A stretch of 64,000 nucleotides of DNA. It comes from Pedobacter sp. PAMC26386. Its GTDB lineage: Bacteria; Bacteroidota; Bacteroidia; Sphingobacteriales; Sphingobacteriaceae. This document shows, piece by piece, positions 62,453-64,000 of this stretch. The notes under the pieces were generated by a model. That model made no database searches. It worked only from the letters and a program-made list of their open reading frames with translations, and had not been told where the DNA came from. The stretch lies in assembly GCA_014302835.1 (NCBI GenBank), contig CP060294.1:4241067-4305066 (forward strand), in the 5' to 3' direction. Position 1 is the first letter of the stretch. Each line of letters starts with the position of its first letter. The translations under genes were made by a program, and so were the position numbers.

Positions 62453-63400
62453 ATGAAACATATCCCATTTCTCTGCTTACTGCTGCTAACTGGATTTACA
62501 GCCTGCAAAAAAACAATAAATCCACCAGCCCTTTCCAATAGCAAAATACTGGAATATAACGTACCTGTTTCGGACGGAAATATTGCAGGTGTAATCGACG
62601 AAACAGATCAGACCATCACAGTTTATATTCCATTTTATTATGAGCTGAATGTAATAGATCCAAAAGTTAAACTTTCAGCAGGCGCTTCTTTAAAAGAAAC
62701 AGTAGAACCAATTGATATACTGAACGACAAGATCACTTATACTGTTACCGGAGCAGACAAAACAAGTACAACCTATAAGCTGGTTATTCAAATACAACAG
62801 GTGAGTCCAATGCGATTAGTAGAGCCATCTACAGCAACAGAAATTGCTAAATACGGCCTGAATACAAGCATGAATTTTATAGGAAATTTTTATACCACTG
62901 ATCCAAATAAACTTAAAGTATCGCTGATCAGCAAAAGTACCCATAAAGAAACTGACCTGGAAAAAGGCAACAATCTCAGCGTAAATCCCATCGACGATGT
63001 CTATAGCCTGTCTGGCCTGATTATCCCTACAGGTTTAGATACTGGCCTTTACACTATTAAAATAAAGAAATCTGGTATTTCCACACAATCGAAATATCCA
63101 ATAAGGCTGAATTATCCCCAAATAAATATTGTGGTCATAACCGCCGGCACATTTAAACAAGGAGAAACCTTTACCATTAAGCCTGCAAATTCGGTATTTG
63201 TCAATTTCACTTCTTTCAGTGTAAATATTAAAGGACAACAAATAGAATTCCCTATTGTCTCCTATTCACGCACCGAAGCTATTATTAAAGTACCGGAAAC
63301 CCTTTCACCAGGAAATTACGGTTCGGTTGGTTTCATAGCCAGGTTCACAGGTTTCAACGACTTCAAGCAGGCGATGCCCTTAACAGTTAACCCCAAATAA
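62453..63400 (+). CDS. Ig-fold (DUF5018-like) lipoprotein of the heme locus
   Basis: This 315-residue lipoprotein has its cysteine at C18 (F-T-A-C-K-K). Residues about 30-115 resemble the DUF5018-type surface domain (N-V-P-V-S-D-G-N-I-A-G-V-I-D, ending Y-T-V-T-G-A-D-K-T). The rest is beta-rich with an IPT/TIG-like C-terminal part. The start is set at the ATG at 62453, since the longer frame opens with TTG inside the previous gene and would hide the signal peptide. No known function. Its place between HmuY genes suggests a surface partner of heme uptake. Confidence 0.72.
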   Translation: MKHIPFLCLLLLTGFTACKKTINPPALSNSKILEYNVPVSDGNIAGVIDETDQTITVYIPFYYELNVIDPKVKLSAGASLKETVEPIDILNDKITYTVTGADKTSTTYKLVIQIQQVSPMRLVEPSTATEIAKYGLNTSMNFIGNFYTTDPNKLKVSLISKSTHKETDLEKGNNLSVNPIDDVYSLSGLIIPTGLDTGLYTIKIKKSGISTQSKYPIRLNYPQINIVVITAGTFKQGETFTIKPANSVFVNFTSFSVNIKGQQIEFPIVSYSRTEAIIKVPETLSPGNYGSVGFIARFTGFNDFKQAMPLTVNPK

Positions 63401-63503
63401 TTACAAAAAATAAAGACATTAATCATCCGGGCTGGCAGCTGTCCCACGCAAACAAACAAACAATGCCTAATTAAAAAATAAATTCTCTTAAAAATCTAAA
63501 AAC

Positions 63504-64000
63504 ATGAAAACAAATTTTCTAAAAATAACAGGGATGTTCGCCCTTTTAGCAGTATTAGCTACCTCTTGTAAAAAAGACAACAATGAAGTTTCAAATGCGC
63601 CCTTAAAAAGTAATAACGCAGTAAATACAATTCCTTCTAATTCGGTTGTAACCGGAGCATTCACTACACCTTTATCTTCTCCGGGAGGTTCGGCTGGTAA
63701 CTGGGGAACAGTTTACTATGACCTGGCCAATAATGCCACTACCACTACTACATCTGCGTACCAGGCGTCATTTAACGGATCGTTTGATGGCAATATTAAT
63801 GCAAATACAGGTAGCAGTTACAAACTAGCTTATGCTGATGTACCTTCAACTACATTAGCTGCAATTGCAAAAACTGCATTCACAACAGGAAATATCAAAA
63901 CAGCAACAACATTAGGATCAAATACATCAGCACCAGGATGGTATGCTTATAACGTAGCTACACATGTTTCAGGTCCTGTAGCAGATCGTTATGTGCTGTT
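63504..64000 (+). CDS. HmuY-like lipoprotein, third copy, cut by the window end
   Basis: At least 165 codons are visible, with no stop before the edge. The lipoprotein signal has C22 (A-T-S-C-K-K). The mature part is Asn/Thr/Ala-rich with N-N-A-T-T-T-T-T-S-A-Y, then Y-K-L-A-Y-A-D-V-P, G-W-Y-A-Y-N-V-A-T-H and R-Y-V-L, which matches the G-W-Y and following His region of the two other copies. It starts 103 bases after the previous gene and probably belongs to the same operon. The identity is based on these matches to its neighbours. Confidence 0.72.
   Translation, partial: MKTNFLKITGMFALLAVLATSCKKDNNEVSNAPLKSNNAVNTIPSNSVVTGAFTTPLSSPGGSAGNWGTVYYDLANNATTTTTSAYQASFNGSFDGNINANTGSSYKLAYADVPSTTLAAIAKTAFTTGNIKTATTLGSNTSAPGWYAYNVATHVSGPVADRYVL

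Noticed and set aside
1..64000. CRISPR arrays, insertion sequences, prophage, tRNA or rRNA genes
   Set aside because: I found no spacer-repeat series, transposase or integrase, or cloverleaf-like structure. All long repeats seen are local hairpins or operator-like sites.

Overview
The window reads as chromosomal DNA of a free-living member of the Bacteroidota, most likely a Sphingobacteriaceae/Pedobacter-like organism. The evidence is the type IX secretion/gliding core (porW/sprE-like gene, gldKLMN), an alternative complex III (act) operon joined to an aa3-type oxidase operon, SusC/TonB-style heme uptake with HmuY-type lipoproteins, and several matches to the Bacteroidota promoter element TAnnTTTG. 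I see no rRNA, tRNA, CRISPR array, insertion sequence or prophage. The DNA is densely coding, and the longest gap is a 322-base divergent regulatory region in the heme locus.

Layout. 1-2150 (minus): the start of atpF, then atpE, atpB and two small AtpI/AtpZ-like membrane proteins, with a perfect hairpin between atpE and atpF. 2296-9293 (plus): a porW/sprE-like lipoprotein gene, a class A penicillin-binding protein and uvrC, almost without gaps. 9385-14311 (minus): gldK-gldL-gldM-gldN, ending at a strong terminator shared with the uvrC side. 14509-16936 (minus): hemD, a DUF4271 membrane protein and a secreted histidine phosphatase. 16983-25830 (plus): hemW, an SDR, a fasciclin protein, two tandem JmjC-like cupins, a VWA/MoxR-type AAA+ pair and a membrane metallophosphoesterase. 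25917-30181 (minus): an S9-fold lipoprotein that has lost its catalytic Ser and His, followed by a histidine kinase and a response regulator. 30401-33085 (plus): a TPR protein, a DUF4286 protein and rfbC. 33174-35343 (minus): an OmpA-like lipoprotein, DUF2461, DUF983 and a small CxxC membrane protein.

35489-52113 (minus) is one long respiratory region. It runs actA-B-C-D-E-F, coxII, coxI, an attenuator-like hairpin, then ctaA, ctaB, two subunit III genes, subunit IV, a cysteine-less SCO1 homologue and DUF420. The genes encode a quinol-oxidising alternative complex III, the aa3 oxidase it feeds, and heme A/copper-site assembly. A deoxyhypusine-synthase-family gene follows upstream.

53546-64000 is a heme acquisition locus: a PchR-like AraC regulator, hmuT-hmuU-hmuVS (minus; ATPase fused in frame to a HmuS heme-degrading domain) and, divergently, a TonB-dependent receptor, two HmuY-like lipoproteins, an Ig-fold lipoprotein and a third HmuY-like gene cut by the window end. 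The divergent region carries a 21-bp tandem operator-like array (TAATACG-N4-GAATAA) with one inverted copy, plus two further inverted-repeat pairs. To me this is the most interesting undescribed structure in the window.

Several start codons were moved from the longest possible ORF to a better-supported ATG (20700, 32226, 30181, 45711, 53345, 62453). The reasons are given in each entry.
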